This document shows positions 40,430 through 48,164 of a stretch of DNA of 64,000 bases, one piece after another (positions within the stretch are counted from its first letter, which is position 1; each line of letters opens with the position of its first letter). Made by a program: the position numbers and the translations under genes. The notes below the pieces were generated by a model. It was not told the origin of the DNA and searched no databases. It was given only the letters and a program-made list of their open reading frames with translations. This DNA is from Bradyrhizobium lablabi (lineage in GTDB: Bacteria > Pseudomonadota > Alphaproteobacteria > Rhizobiales > Xanthobacteraceae): the NCBI RefSeq assembly GCF_018129385.1, contig NZ_JAFCLN010000002.1, forward strand, positions 186,001 through 250,000, written 5' to 3'.

Positions 40430-41364
40430 GTCCCGATCGGGTAGTTTGGATAACGATGGGGCCGCGCGCCCTGATAATAGGATGGGATTCCCACCTCGGG
40501 GCCGAGGCGAGGAATGGCGTAGCCGGGCCTTGCCGCGACGCAGTTGCCGGCCTTCGTCCGCACCGTGCCGCGCGCGCAGGCCTTTCGCCGCGGTGAGCGC
40601 TCCGCCGGTTTCGATTCAGGCTCTTCGGTTTCCACCTTTGCCTCCGGCCGGTGACTTGCCGTTTGCGGACCGCCGGCCACGCAACTGCCGCCAACGTTGC
40701 GATAGGGTTCTGTGCACTGGCACAGATAGTTCACGAACTCAGCATTCGGTCCGCAGATGCAGCGGCCCTCGAAGCAATCGATCGCGATTGCCGCTGGCGC
40801 CGCGCAGGATCCGTTCTTGCGCCTGGACTCGGCCGGACAGAACGTCGGGTCAGGCACGCAATGCAGCCCGGTCGCGGCCGCGCCGGGACTTGCCGCGTCG
40901 GGGATGTAGCCGGTGCGGCACGTGAAGGTGAATGCCCGATCGTTGCTGGCGACGCATTGGCCCGCCTTCAGATAGGTGTCGACCGGGCATCGCTTTGGAA
41001 TGCACTTGCCGCCGACCCATTCGAGCCCATAGGTCTCGCCCGACATCGTCACGCGCCCATTGCAAAGACAGGTGCCGTCGGCGGTCAGATCGCCGCCGCG
41101 GCAATTTTCTGCATTGCTCTGGAGGCATTTGCCGCCCTTTCCGGAAGGCACGGGAAGCAGATTGAATCCCGCCGGGCAGGCGCACTGTCCGCTGATGACG
41201 GTGCCGCCGTCGCACGCGATGGCTTCCACAGGCTCCCGGATCGTCTTGGTCAGTTGCCGGGTTGAACCGGTGCCGGTCGGCGCTTGATCCGATTGCGCGA
41301 ACGCCATCGTCGGCGCGATCAGGCCGAACATCGCGATGGCGATCACTGCTGCAAGGCGGGTCAC
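40411..41364 (-). CDS. Cys-rich exported protein with EGF-like repeats
   Basis: A protein of about 317 residues with a signal peptide (RLAAVIAIAMFGLIAPTMAFAQ) and around 20 cysteines arranged in short units such as GGTVISGQCACPAGF, DLTADGTCLCNGR, EGRCICGPNAEF and LCQCTEPY. The pattern resembles EGF-like or laminin-type disulfide knots, unusual in bacteria but seen in some bradyrhizobial surface proteins. A basic, Glu-rich stretch and a Tyr/Pro-rich tail follow. A GTG at 41364 after AAGGGATCTGGTC gives the cleanest signal; the frame extends to 41415. Function is unknown, presumably periplasmic or surface. Confidence 0.7.
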   Translation of the reverse strand: MTRLAAVIAIAMFGLIAPTMAFAQSDQAPTGTGSTRQLTKTIREPVEAIACDGGTVISGQCACPAGFNLLPVPSGKGGKCLQSNAENCRGGDLTADGTCLCNGRVTMSGETYGLEWVGGKCIPKRCPVDTYLKAGQCVASNDRAFTFTCRTGYIPDAASPGAAATGLHCVPDPTFCPAESRRKNGSCAAPAAIAIDCFEGRCICGPNAEFVNYLCQCTEPYRNVGGSCVAGGPQTASHRPEAKVETEEPESKPAERSPRRKACARGTVRTKAGNCVAARPGYAIPRLGPEVGIPSYYQGARPHRYPNYPIGTHSLYD

Positions 41365-41635
41365 GACCAGATCCCTTGTCGTCCTCAAGACACGACGTCG
41401 CCGTCGCAACGTCATTCACTTGAGCATAGCCGCAAGAATCCGCTGCTCGGCGGGCCTTTCGACTATGCGCTGTCGAGATTTCAGACTGTATGACCGATAT
41501 CACAATCGGCGCCTGGCCCGGTACAACCGAAAATCGCCGTTTTGCGAAGGTTTGCGGGGTTTGCCTCGCCGGCGATAGGCGGTTAAGACGGCGCCTGACG
41601 GTTTGGCGGAATCGACCGAAAGGCCCTGAAAACGA

Positions 41636-42403
41636 ATGCGAATTCTCTGCACCAATGACGACGGCATTCATGCGCCGGGCCTGGAGGTCGTCGAGCAAAT
41701 CGCCCGCGCGCTGTCGGACGATGTCTGGGTGGTGGCGCCGGAGCTCGATCAGTCCGGCGTGTCGCATTCGCTGTCGCTGAACGATCCCCTGCGGCTGCGC
41801 GAAGTCGGCCCGCGCCATTTCGCCGTGCGCGGCACGCCGACCGATTGCGTCATCATGGGCGCGCGCCACATCCTCGGCAAGGAGATGCCCGACCTCGTGC
41901 TGTCAGGCGTCAACCGCGGCCGCAATGTCGCCGAGGACGTGGTCTATTCCGGCACCATCGCCGGTGCGCTCGAAGGCACCATTCTGGGATTGCCCTCGTT
42001 CGCGCTGTCGCAGGAATTTTCGGTCGAGACGCGCGAAAAGCCGCTGTGGGAGACCGCGCAGAAATTCGGCCCCGAAATCATTCGCAAGGTGATGGACGCG
42101 GGCGTGCCGAAGAACACCGTGATCAACGTCAATTTTCCGGCCCGGCTGCCGGGCGAGGTGAAGGGCGTGCGCGTGACGCGGCAGGGCAAGCGCAATCTCG
42201 GTTTTCTCAACATCGACCAGCGCCGCGACGGCCGCGGCAATCCCTATTTCTGGATCGGCTTCGAGCGCGCCGCTGTCATGGACGCGCCCGCCGAAGGCAC
42301 CGATCTCGCCGCGCTGGCCGCCGGCTACGTCTCGGTGACCCCGCTGCGGCTCGACCGCACGGATGAAGCGTTTTCGGAAACGCTGACGAAGACGCTGGGG
42401 TAA
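41636..42403 (+). CDS. surE: 5'/3'-nucleotidase SurE
   Basis: A 255-residue survival protein [17 protein letters not shown] carries the metal-binding Asn-Asp-Asp, and [25 protein letters not shown] is the conserved Asn/Ser-containing active-site region. It dephosphorylates nucleoside monophosphates and may act on short polyphosphate. In many bacteria it is followed directly by pcm; here about 3.4 kb of accessory DNA separates them. Confidence 0.96.
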   Translation: MRILCTNDDGIHAPGLEVVEQIARALSDDVWVVAPELDQSGVSHSLSLNDPLRLREVGPRHFAVRGTPTDCVIMGARHILGKEMPDLVLSGVNRGRNVAEDVVYSGTIAGALEGTILGLPSFALSQEFSVETREKPLWETAQKFGPEIIRKVMDAGVPKNTVINVNFPARLPGEVKGVRVTRQGKRNLGFLNIDQRRDGRGNPYFWIGFERAAVMDAPAEGTDLAALAAGYVSVTPLRLDRTDEAFSETLTKTLG

Positions 42404-42424
42404 AGAGGGCCGCAAACTCCGCCG

Positions 42425-42679
42425 TCATCCTGAGGTGCGAGCGCTTGTCGTCGTATGACGGTGGGCACTTAAGCTTTCGCGGACCGGCTTGGGTCCAGGT
42501 TTGCGATTTAATCCCTCTGGCCCATGCGCCTTCCACGCCTTGATCCAGTCATGCAAAATCTCGCGTGATATCCCAAGCTCGCGTGCGACCGGCAGAACGC
42601 CGTCGCCTCGTTCGGCACGCTTGATCGCCTTCAATTTAAACGCCGTCGGAAACTGACGGTTCTTTCCTCGTGATGCCAC
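42425..42679 (-). pseudogene. Truncated insertion-sequence transposase, N-terminal HTH part
   Basis: The first 65 or so residues are a transposase helix-turn-helix domain of the IS3/orfA type (QFPTAFKLKAIKRAERG, PVARELGISREILHDW, GPEGLNRKPGPKP). After that the frame runs into unrelated sequence and stops inside what looks like a half copy of the CCTCATCCTGAGG repeat. No orfB or downstream catalytic DDE part is present. It is a relic of an insertion sequence. TCTCACTTAAGG near 42719 may mark one end of the element. Confidence 0.65.
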
Positions 42680-42786
42680 AGGTCATCCTCGAAATGCCTG
42701 TCACCGCAATTACCGTGTCTCACTTAAGGGGTGCAGTCCAGCACTGTCACCGCAATGAAAGGCTGTCCGTAATGGCTGCATTGGTT

Positions 42787-43458
42787 CTACGTAGATGGGT
42801 TCCGGACGCGCAGAGAGACCTCAGCGTCATCAATAATTCGTTCGATGTAGGAGGCGCAATCCAGCGTGGCTCCCCTCAAATGTGCGACTAACTCATTTTC
42901 CCGCCGCCGTAGCATCGATCGAATTTCAGCTGTTCCCATCCCCAGCAATCGTGCCAAATACGCTATTTGAGCCGCCCTCATCGCGCCATTGACATGAACC
43001 CACCGCACAGGCTCCTCATCCTTCTCAAGGAGAGATAACAATCGACCAAGATTTGTCACTTCGCGAATTACAGGAAATAGTTGGTATCGGACAGCTTCGC
43101 TTATCAGATCCACCAAATCAGCCTCCGGTTGATTCGAGAGGGTCAGAGACCAACGGGGACTCCAGCCTGCGATTTTGCCAAGTGGAAAGCGCATGTAGCA
43201 CCGCATTGGTTCATCTTGCTCAACTAGTCGATAGATAGCACCTCCATAAGCCCGCACGCATTTCACGCCGAATGACTGTGCGGCTTCGTTTCGAACTCCA
43301 AAATCTCCCGCCAGAAATTCTTTGGGGGAGCCATAAGTTGAAAAGTAAAGGTAGTGTTCCACATCTGGCGCGCTCCAGCTGGCTTTATAGATGAATCTTC
43401 CGCAACGAAGATATCCAAGTTCCTTGAGCCTTAGCGTAATCGTTTTCTCTTTCAGCAT
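42787..43458 (-). CDS. Unknown protein, candidate immunity protein of a toxin remnant
   Basis: A 223-residue soluble protein with no signal peptide or membrane segment. I recognise no named domain; visible blocks are LRLKELGYLRCGRFIYKAS, HYLYFSTYGSPKEFLAG and RSMLRRRENELVAHLRG. It begins 19 bases after the end of a truncated frame with a nuclease-toxin-like D...ExK pattern, on the same strand. That is the usual order and spacing of toxin and immunity genes, so an immunity role is plausible. The base composition is visibly more AT-rich than the flanking core genes, a sign of transfer. The start at 43458 gives MLKEKTITLRL. Confidence 0.55.
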   Translation of the reverse strand: MLKEKTITLRLKELGYLRCGRFIYKASWSAPDVEHYLYFSTYGSPKEFLAGDFGVRNEAAQSFGVKCVRAYGGAIYRLVEQDEPMRCYMRFPLGKIAGWSPRWSLTLSNQPEADLVDLISEAVRYQLFPVIREVTNLGRLLSLLEKDEEPVRWVHVNGAMRAAQIAYLARLLGMGTAEIRSMLRRRENELVAHLRGATLDCASYIERIIDDAEVSLRVRNPST

Positions 43459-43477
43459 CTTAAATTTTCCGCCAGTG

Positions 43478-43825
43478 TCATGGGCGATATACTCCGGGAT
43501 ACCCTCCGTGCACAAAGGGTACGCCAAAGTTACGCAATGTAGATCGAAGCGCCGAAGACCTGATATCAACAACGTTGCAAGCAAAACAATAAGTTTGATA
43601 ACCAACTCCAGTCACCGTCACTCCCAATGTTGACGCTACACCACCAGCACTCATCACGACGACATCTCTTGCAACTTGAGCCGGGTTCAAACGGATAGTG
43701 TCGTATAGCGTTGTTTTTACTTCAACACCGATGATGGCACTAGCGACGGGATCTCTCGCAATGAAGTCGTAGACTCGTGGCGTATCGAACCCAGGGACCT
43801 GTACAGCAACAGCCCGTAGGGCGGA
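43478..43825 (-). pseudogene. 5'-truncated C-terminal fragment of a toxin-like (PD-(D/E)xK-type) protein
   Basis: The frame is open from a TAA at 43826-43828 and has no ATG or GTG until well inside the domain, so it is the tail of a longer protein whose front is missing. The approximately 115 residues contain VYDFIARDP followed by GVEVKTT, an Asp then Glu-x-Lys arrangement expected of a PD-(D/E)xK nuclease fold, and later YCFACN, RSTLRNFGVPF and HGGYPG. Such domains are common at the C-termini of contact-dependent or Rhs toxins. The missing part ends exactly in the palindromic repeat at 43813-43899. The nuclease assignment is inference from a short motif. Confidence 0.5.
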
Positions 43826-43899
43826 TTAGCCGACAGGCGTAATCCGCCATCTTTGTTTCAACGGTTCGGCGCGTTACGCTTCGCTAGCCCGCCCTACGG
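43813..43899. repeat. REP-like palindrome, left flank of the RAYT gene
   Basis: CCCGTAGGGCGGATTAGC at the left is mirrored by GCTAGCCCGCCCTACGG at the right, with an inner GCGTAATCCGCC. The same GGGCGGATTA core occurs in the array at 44455-44535 on the other side of the transposase. It ends one base before the RAYT stop codon. Confidence 0.8.
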
Positions 43900-43900
43900 T

Positions 43901-44434
43901 CTAGCTGCGCTCGCCGAACTCGCCTTGGGTCTCAATATCACCTGCCCAATCTTCCGGGAAAATTCCCGCGCGCACGTCTCGGTGGAACGAGGAATGTGGC
44001 CAGTCCTGCACCCGCGTCACTAATCCGTGCTTCACCGGATTGATGTAGCAATACTCGACGTGGCGGGCATAGTCGGCCTCATCGCGGATGAGGTGCTCCC
44101 AAAACCGGCGCTGCCAGATGGCGCGTTCGCTCCGCGCCGCGCGCACCTTGCTCAGGCGTTCCGTCTTCGGCTGTGCTCTCGCAAATCGCATCTTGATCAG
44201 CCGCCAGCGGGTCGAAAAGTCGGCGTCGCCGGGAGGCAATGTCCAGACCGCATGGATGTGGTCGGGCAGCACCACGACGGCATCAATGATGAACGGGCGC
44301 GCCTTGCGCGTTGCATTCACGGCTTCGCGCAACGCATCGACACAATCGACGAGAAGCGATTTGCGGCGCTCCAGCAGATTCACCGTGAAGAACCAGCACC
44401 CGCCGGGGACGAACGCGCGACGATAGTTTGGCAT
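43901..44434 (-). CDS. REP-associated tyrosine transposase (RAYT)
   Basis: A 177-residue Y1/HUH-type transposase. LPDHIHAVW holds the HxH metal-binding pair at residues 59 and 61, and YCYINPVKHGLV near residues 127-138 contains the likely catalytic tyrosine. MPNYRRAFVPGGCWFFTVNL is the usual opening of this family. RAYTs are domesticated or semi-mobile enzymes thought to spread REP palindromes, and they are typically flanked by them, as here at 43813-43899 and 44455-44535. The gene looks intact. Confidence 0.92.
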   Translation of the reverse strand: MPNYRRAFVPGGCWFFTVNLLERRKSLLVDCVDALREAVNATRKARPFIIDAVVVLPDHIHAVWTLPPGDADFSTRWRLIKMRFARAQPKTERLSKVRAARSERAIWQRRFWEHLIRDEADYARHVEYCYINPVKHGLVTRVQDWPHSSFHRDVRAGIFPEDWAGDIETQGEFGERS

Positions 44435-44454
44435 GCCGGTTCTCTGGCAGGGAT

Positions 44455-44535
44455 GTAGGGCGGATTAGCGTAGCGTAATCCGCCACCATTGTATCGACCC
44501 CTGAGGGCGGATTACGCTACGCTAATCCGCCCTAC
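44455..44535. repeat. Inverted pair of REP-like units, right flank of the RAYT gene
   Basis: GTAGGGCGGATTAGCGTAGC at 44455 is followed after about 20 bases by GGGCGGATTACGCTACGC and AATCCGCCCTAC. The two units are inverted relative to each other and match the left flank of the RAYT gene. Confidence 0.85.
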
Positions 44536-45062
44536 AAATCCTCTGCGACCCGACGGGCAAATCGAATTCCGATTTTCAGAATCGATGTCAAGCCCCAAAT
44601 CAAAAATATTCCGCTTTCCATTTCTGCAAATCAGAATTATAAACCTCGCCGTCTCATCCCCGAGGAGGGGGCGTCGGCCGTCGTCACTGAACGTCGGGAT
44701 GGGATGCGGTGGACGCTGATGGCGTCAGGCGTTTCATCACGCCGGACGAAACGTCATCCGCGTACGGCGAAGTCGTGTGGTCCTGGCGCCGCGACGCTGG
44801 CGTCAAGTTGGCGGGAGCAATCTCGCCGGCGATGGTGACAACAAGCTCGCTCACCAGGGAGAGCGCGATATAAGCCGTAAAGCCATTGCGCAGGGGATGC
44901 CGGAGTGTTTCCGCTTCACCTGTATGCTCGTGTGCATTTTTTTGTTGCGCAAGCAGCGCACACGGGACCGCGGGTGCAGCGCGCACCCGGCATTCCCCGC
45001 GCCCTCCGGGCGTGAAGCGCATGCACAACTCGGGCAGAACGTGTCGCGAGAATACGAGCCTT
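44536..45062. repeat. Non-coding interspersed repeat region, probably decayed
   Basis: No convincing gene. The stretch contains segments such as ATAAGCCGTAAAGCCATTGCGCAGG and GTGTGGTCCTGGCGCCGCGACG that I recall as multi-copy intergenic sequence in bradyrhizobia, often found near RAYT repeats. Frames within it (for example 44684-45076 minus) lack any domain and are probably spurious. Copy number must be checked by a genome search. Confidence 0.45.
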
Positions 45063-45103
45063 TGCCTATCCGTCACCGGTCGCCGCCAATTCGGCTAATA
45101 AGG

Positions 45104-45484
45104 CTAGGCCGCAGCGTCCTTCAGCGTGGAGTCGATCATCCGCGCCAGCGTCTCGAGCTGGAATGGCTTCTGAAGCGCGGGGCGGTCGCGGTATTCTTCG
45201 GGCAGGCCCGACGAGCCATAGCCGGTGGCGAAGATGAAGGGGCGGTTGCGCGCCTTGATCAGGTCGGCGACCGGCGAAATCACCTTGCCGTTGACGTTCA
45301 CATCGAGAATGGCGAAGTCATAGTCGGTCGATTGCGCGAGCTTGAGCGCCTCGCCGATCTCGCCGGCCTCGGCCGCGACGCGGTAACCAAGCTCTTCCAG
45401 CATGTCCGCGACCATCATTCGGATCATGACCTCGTCCTCGACGAGGAAAACAGAACCGCCCCCCGGGCGTGTTGCCGTCATCAC
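45104..45484 (-). CDS. Single-domain response regulator
   Basis: A 126-residue receiver domain without an output domain. FLVEDEVMIRMMV supplies the acidic pocket, FAILDVNVNG holds the phospho-acceptor aspartate, ATGYG the conserved Thr, and LQKPFQ the conserved lysine. Such stand-alone receivers act in phosphorelays or bind partner proteins. No histidine kinase is adjacent. It lies at the right edge of the accessory stretch. Confidence 0.92.
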   Translation of the reverse strand: MMTATRPGGGSVFLVEDEVMIRMMVADMLEELGYRVAAEAGEIGEALKLAQSTDYDFAILDVNVNGKVISPVADLIKARNRPFIFATGYGSSGLPEEYRDRPALQKPFQLETLARMIDSTLKDAAA

Positions 45485-45765
45485 TGGATTCCTTGCCCTT
45501 GCCCTGAATCGAGGTTGGCAAATAACGCCTCCAGACGCAACTTTAATGCTTGGATCACGGGCTTTTACGGGGAGTTATCGTTTCCTGATTGTCGTCCCTG
45601 GCGCTTGGCAACTGCCGGGACCCTAAACGCTAGTAACGGGCGCCGGGTTCCTTGCCGGGAACGGGGGAAAAGCGCAAATTTTCGCCAACCGCCAGGGTCC
45701 ATATGGCATCAATCTGCTTGACGCGCACGTCAGGCTGCCGCGATCCGCGCCGCTTCGAGATTGAC

Positions 45766-46416
45766 ATGGCTGTTACTTCAAATCCGCCGGAAAAAATGAT
45801 GTTTCAGCTCAACCTGCGGCGGCGCGGGATCAGCGACCAGACGGTGCTGCGCACCATGGAGGAGGTGCCGCGCGAGGCGTTCGTGGACGCTGCTGATCGC
45901 GAGGATGCCTATCGCGACAGCGCGCTCGGCATTGCCTGCGGCCAGACCATCAGCCAGCCCTTCGTGGTCGCCTATATGACCGAGCAGCTCAACGTGCAGC
46001 GGTCGAACCGGGTGCTGGAGATCGGCACCGGCTCGGGCTACCAGGCTGCCGTCCTGTCACGGCTGTGCGTCGACGTCGTCAGTATCGAGCGTTACCGGAC
46101 TCTGGCCGACAGTGCGCGCGAACGGCTCAAGACGCTCGGCTACAACAATGTCGAGGTGATCGTCGGCGACGGGTTCGATGTCCCCGACAGCGCCGGCACC
46201 TTCGACCGCATCATCGTGACCGCGGCGATGGAGCGGATTCCTGAAAAATTGCTGGAGCGGCTGGAGCCGGGCGGCGTCCTGATCGCGCCGGTCGGACCGC
46301 ATCACGGCGTCCAGACCCTGGTCCGGGTGGTCAGGACCGAAACCGGATTTGAGCACCGGGAACTGGTGGACGTTCGCTTCGTGCCGGCCCTGCCGGGGAT
46401 CGCCCGCGAGCTGTAG
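45766..46416 (+). CDS. pcm: Protein-L-isoaspartate O-methyltransferase
   Basis: A 216-residue class I SAM methyltransferase that starts repair of isoaspartyl residues in aged proteins. [18 protein letters not shown] is the SAM-binding motif I, and [16 protein letters not shown] is the family's active-site segment. The ATG at 45766 ([15 protein letters not shown]) was chosen over the frame start at 45652. It precedes the NlpD-like gene, matching the surE-pcm-nlpD order of many proteobacteria. Confidence 0.95.
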   Translation: MAVTSNPPEKMMFQLNLRRRGISDQTVLRTMEEVPREAFVDAADREDAYRDSALGIACGQTISQPFVVAYMTEQLNVQRSNRVLEIGTGSGYQAAVLSRLCVDVVSIERYRTLADSARERLKTLGYNNVEVIVGDGFDVPDSAGTFDRIIVTAAMERIPEKLLERLEPGGVLIAPVGPHHGVQTLVRVVRTETGFEHRELVDVRFVPALPGIAREL

Positions 46417-46457
46417 AATTGCGGATTGGCGCCTGCCGCCAACAGCTTATCCGGGCC

Positions 46458-46472
46458 TTAAGCGGTTATTTA
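46458..46472 (+). promoter_or_regulatory. Possible CtrA-binding site upstream of the nlpD-like gene
   Basis: TTAA, seven bases, TTTA is one mismatch from the CtrA consensus TTAA-N7-TTAA and lies 52 bases before the start. TTTACTC is repeated at 46469 and 46484. The signal is weak on its own. Confidence 0.3.
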
Positions 46473-46524
46473 CTCCCGAGGTGTTTACTCAAAACAGTAT
46501 TTTGTTGCGTACGAGTGAGTAACC

Positions 46525-47910
46525 ATGTCCCGCGTCACCGAGTTGCTTCGCTCGCGTCGCGTGCCGCAAGCCGCGGCACTGGCGCTCATTTCCGTCGGGT
46601 TTGCCGGGTGCAGCGCCGACACCCAGACCCGCTTCCAGCAAAGCTCGTTCAGCAATCCCTTTGCGTCCCAGCCCGAGACCACGGCCGCGGTCCCGGCCGC
46701 ACCGGTCGAGCGCCGTGAGCTGCCGCAATACGCCCGGCCGCAGTCGCAATATCAATCGCAGCCGTTGCCCCCGCCGGTGTCGGCTCCGCAGTCCTATCCG
46801 GTTTCCAGCCGGGGCGTGTCGGGAGGAGGGCGCGGGCTCTCGTCCTATGCGCCGCCGGCCCAACCGCCTCGCCTCGAGACCACCGGCACCGTGGCGCCCA
46901 AATCGGTCGCCGCGCGCAGTCCGGCCCCCCAGGGGGCGGCACATCAAGGGGCAGCACATGGCGGCACCACGATCATCGTCGGCACCAGCGATACGCTCGA
47001 AATTCTGGCCAAGCGCTACAACGTTTCGAGTGCCGAGATCCTGAAGGCCAACGGCTACAAGGGCCCGCGCGCGCTGTCGCCCGGCCAGCAACTGGTCATT
47101 CCACCGCGCCACACGGCCGCTGCTGCACCGGCGCCTGCGGTCGCGCCGCCCGCCAGCCGGCCGGTCGCGAGCGCCTCCAGCGTCCATATCGTCAATCGCG
47201 GCGATACGCTCCACAGCATCGCGCGCCGCAACCACATCACAGCCGCCGACCTCGCCAGAGCCAATAATCTCGACCAGTCGGCCCGGCTCAGCCTCGGCAT
47301 GAAGCTGACCGTGCCCGGCACCAAGAGCGCTGCGGCTGCGCCCGAAGCCGCGCCGGCTCCAGCCGCTCCCGCACAGCAGGTCGCCGCGCTGGCGCCGCCC
47401 GCGACGCGCTCGATCGCGCCGGCAGGCGCGCCGCCGCAGGCCGCGCGTCTCGCACAGCCCACAGCGCAGGTTGAGGAAAAGCCGGCCGCCGCCGAGTCCA
47501 ACGCGAAATCCAGCGAAGCCACCGGCGCGCTGCCGACCTTCCGCTGGCCGGTGCGCGGCAAGGTGATGACGGCGTACGGCGCCAAGACCAACGGCAAGGC
47601 CAATGACGGCATCAATGTCGCCGTGCCCGAAGGCACGCCGGTGAAGGCCGCGGAAGACGGCGTCGTCGCGTATTCCGGAAACGAGCTCAAGGGTTACGGC
47701 AATCTGGTTCTGGTGCGGCACTCCAACGGTTACGTCACCGCATATGCCCATGCGAGTGAACTGATGGTGAAGCGCGGGGATACGATCAAGCGCGGCCAGG
47801 TCATTGCCAAGTCGGGTCAATCGGGTGAGGTGGGCTCGCCGCAGCTCCATTTCGAAATCCGCAAGGGCTCTTCGCCGGTTGACCCGATGCAATTCCTCAA
47901 CGGTACGTGA
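46525..47910 (+). CDS. nlpD: NlpD-like lipoprotein with LysM and degenerate LytM (M23) domains
   Basis: A 461-residue envelope protein. The signal ends in a lipobox-like FAGC at about residue 29. Two LysM modules follow near residues 148-192 (TIIVGTSDTLEILAKRYNV) and 217-265 (VHIVNRGDTLHSIARRN), then a C-terminal LytM domain (GINVAVPEGTPVKAAEDGVV, QLHFEIRKG). The usual His-x3-Asp zinc ligands read Asn and Asn (NDGIN), and the first His of HxH is Gln. It is therefore probably a catalytically inactive amidase activator like E. coli NlpD/EnvC, working at the division septum. Position after pcm supports nlpD. Confidence 0.85.
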   Translation: MSRVTELLRSRRVPQAAALALISVGFAGCSADTQTRFQQSSFSNPFASQPETTAAVPAAPVERRELPQYARPQSQYQSQPLPPPVSAPQSYPVSSRGVSGGGRGLSSYAPPAQPPRLETTGTVAPKSVAARSPAPQGAAHQGAAHGGTTIIVGTSDTLEILAKRYNVSSAEILKANGYKGPRALSPGQQLVIPPRHTAAAAPAPAVAPPASRPVASASSVHIVNRGDTLHSIARRNHITAADLARANNLDQSARLSLGMKLTVPGTKSAAAAPEAAPAPAAPAQQVAALAPPATRSIAPAGAPPQAARLAQPTAQVEEKPAAAESNAKSSEATGALPTFRWPVRGKVMTAYGAKTNGKANDGINVAVPEGTPVKAAEDGVVAYSGNELKGYGNLVLVRHSNGYVTAYAHASELMVKRGDTIKRGQVIAKSGQSGEVGSPQLHFEIRKGSSPVDPMQFLNGT

Positions 47911-48164
47911 GGCCTTGGTCGAAGGTCTTGCTATCAACGATCACGATCGCCCGCTTGCAGCGGGCGATTTGCTGTTGAGGCCATTCTTGCGGTTCCGGCA
48001 GGGCCGGTTGCCGGACCGCCAGAGCCGTATACAGCGCAGTTGCGGTCGGCTATTTCATCTCCTGGCATTTGACTGACCTCGCAATTCCCGCCCTTCGGTT
48101 TCGGCAAAACACTCCCTTTTCGCGCGCCCTGTGCGCCGCTTGAGACGATGACGCGCACCGCGCA

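Noticed and set aside
44684..45076. 130-codon minus-strand frame (MTDRQRLVFSRHVLPELC...)
   Set aside because: I recall near-identical frames as artefacts of a multi-copy non-coding repeat; no domain or signal.
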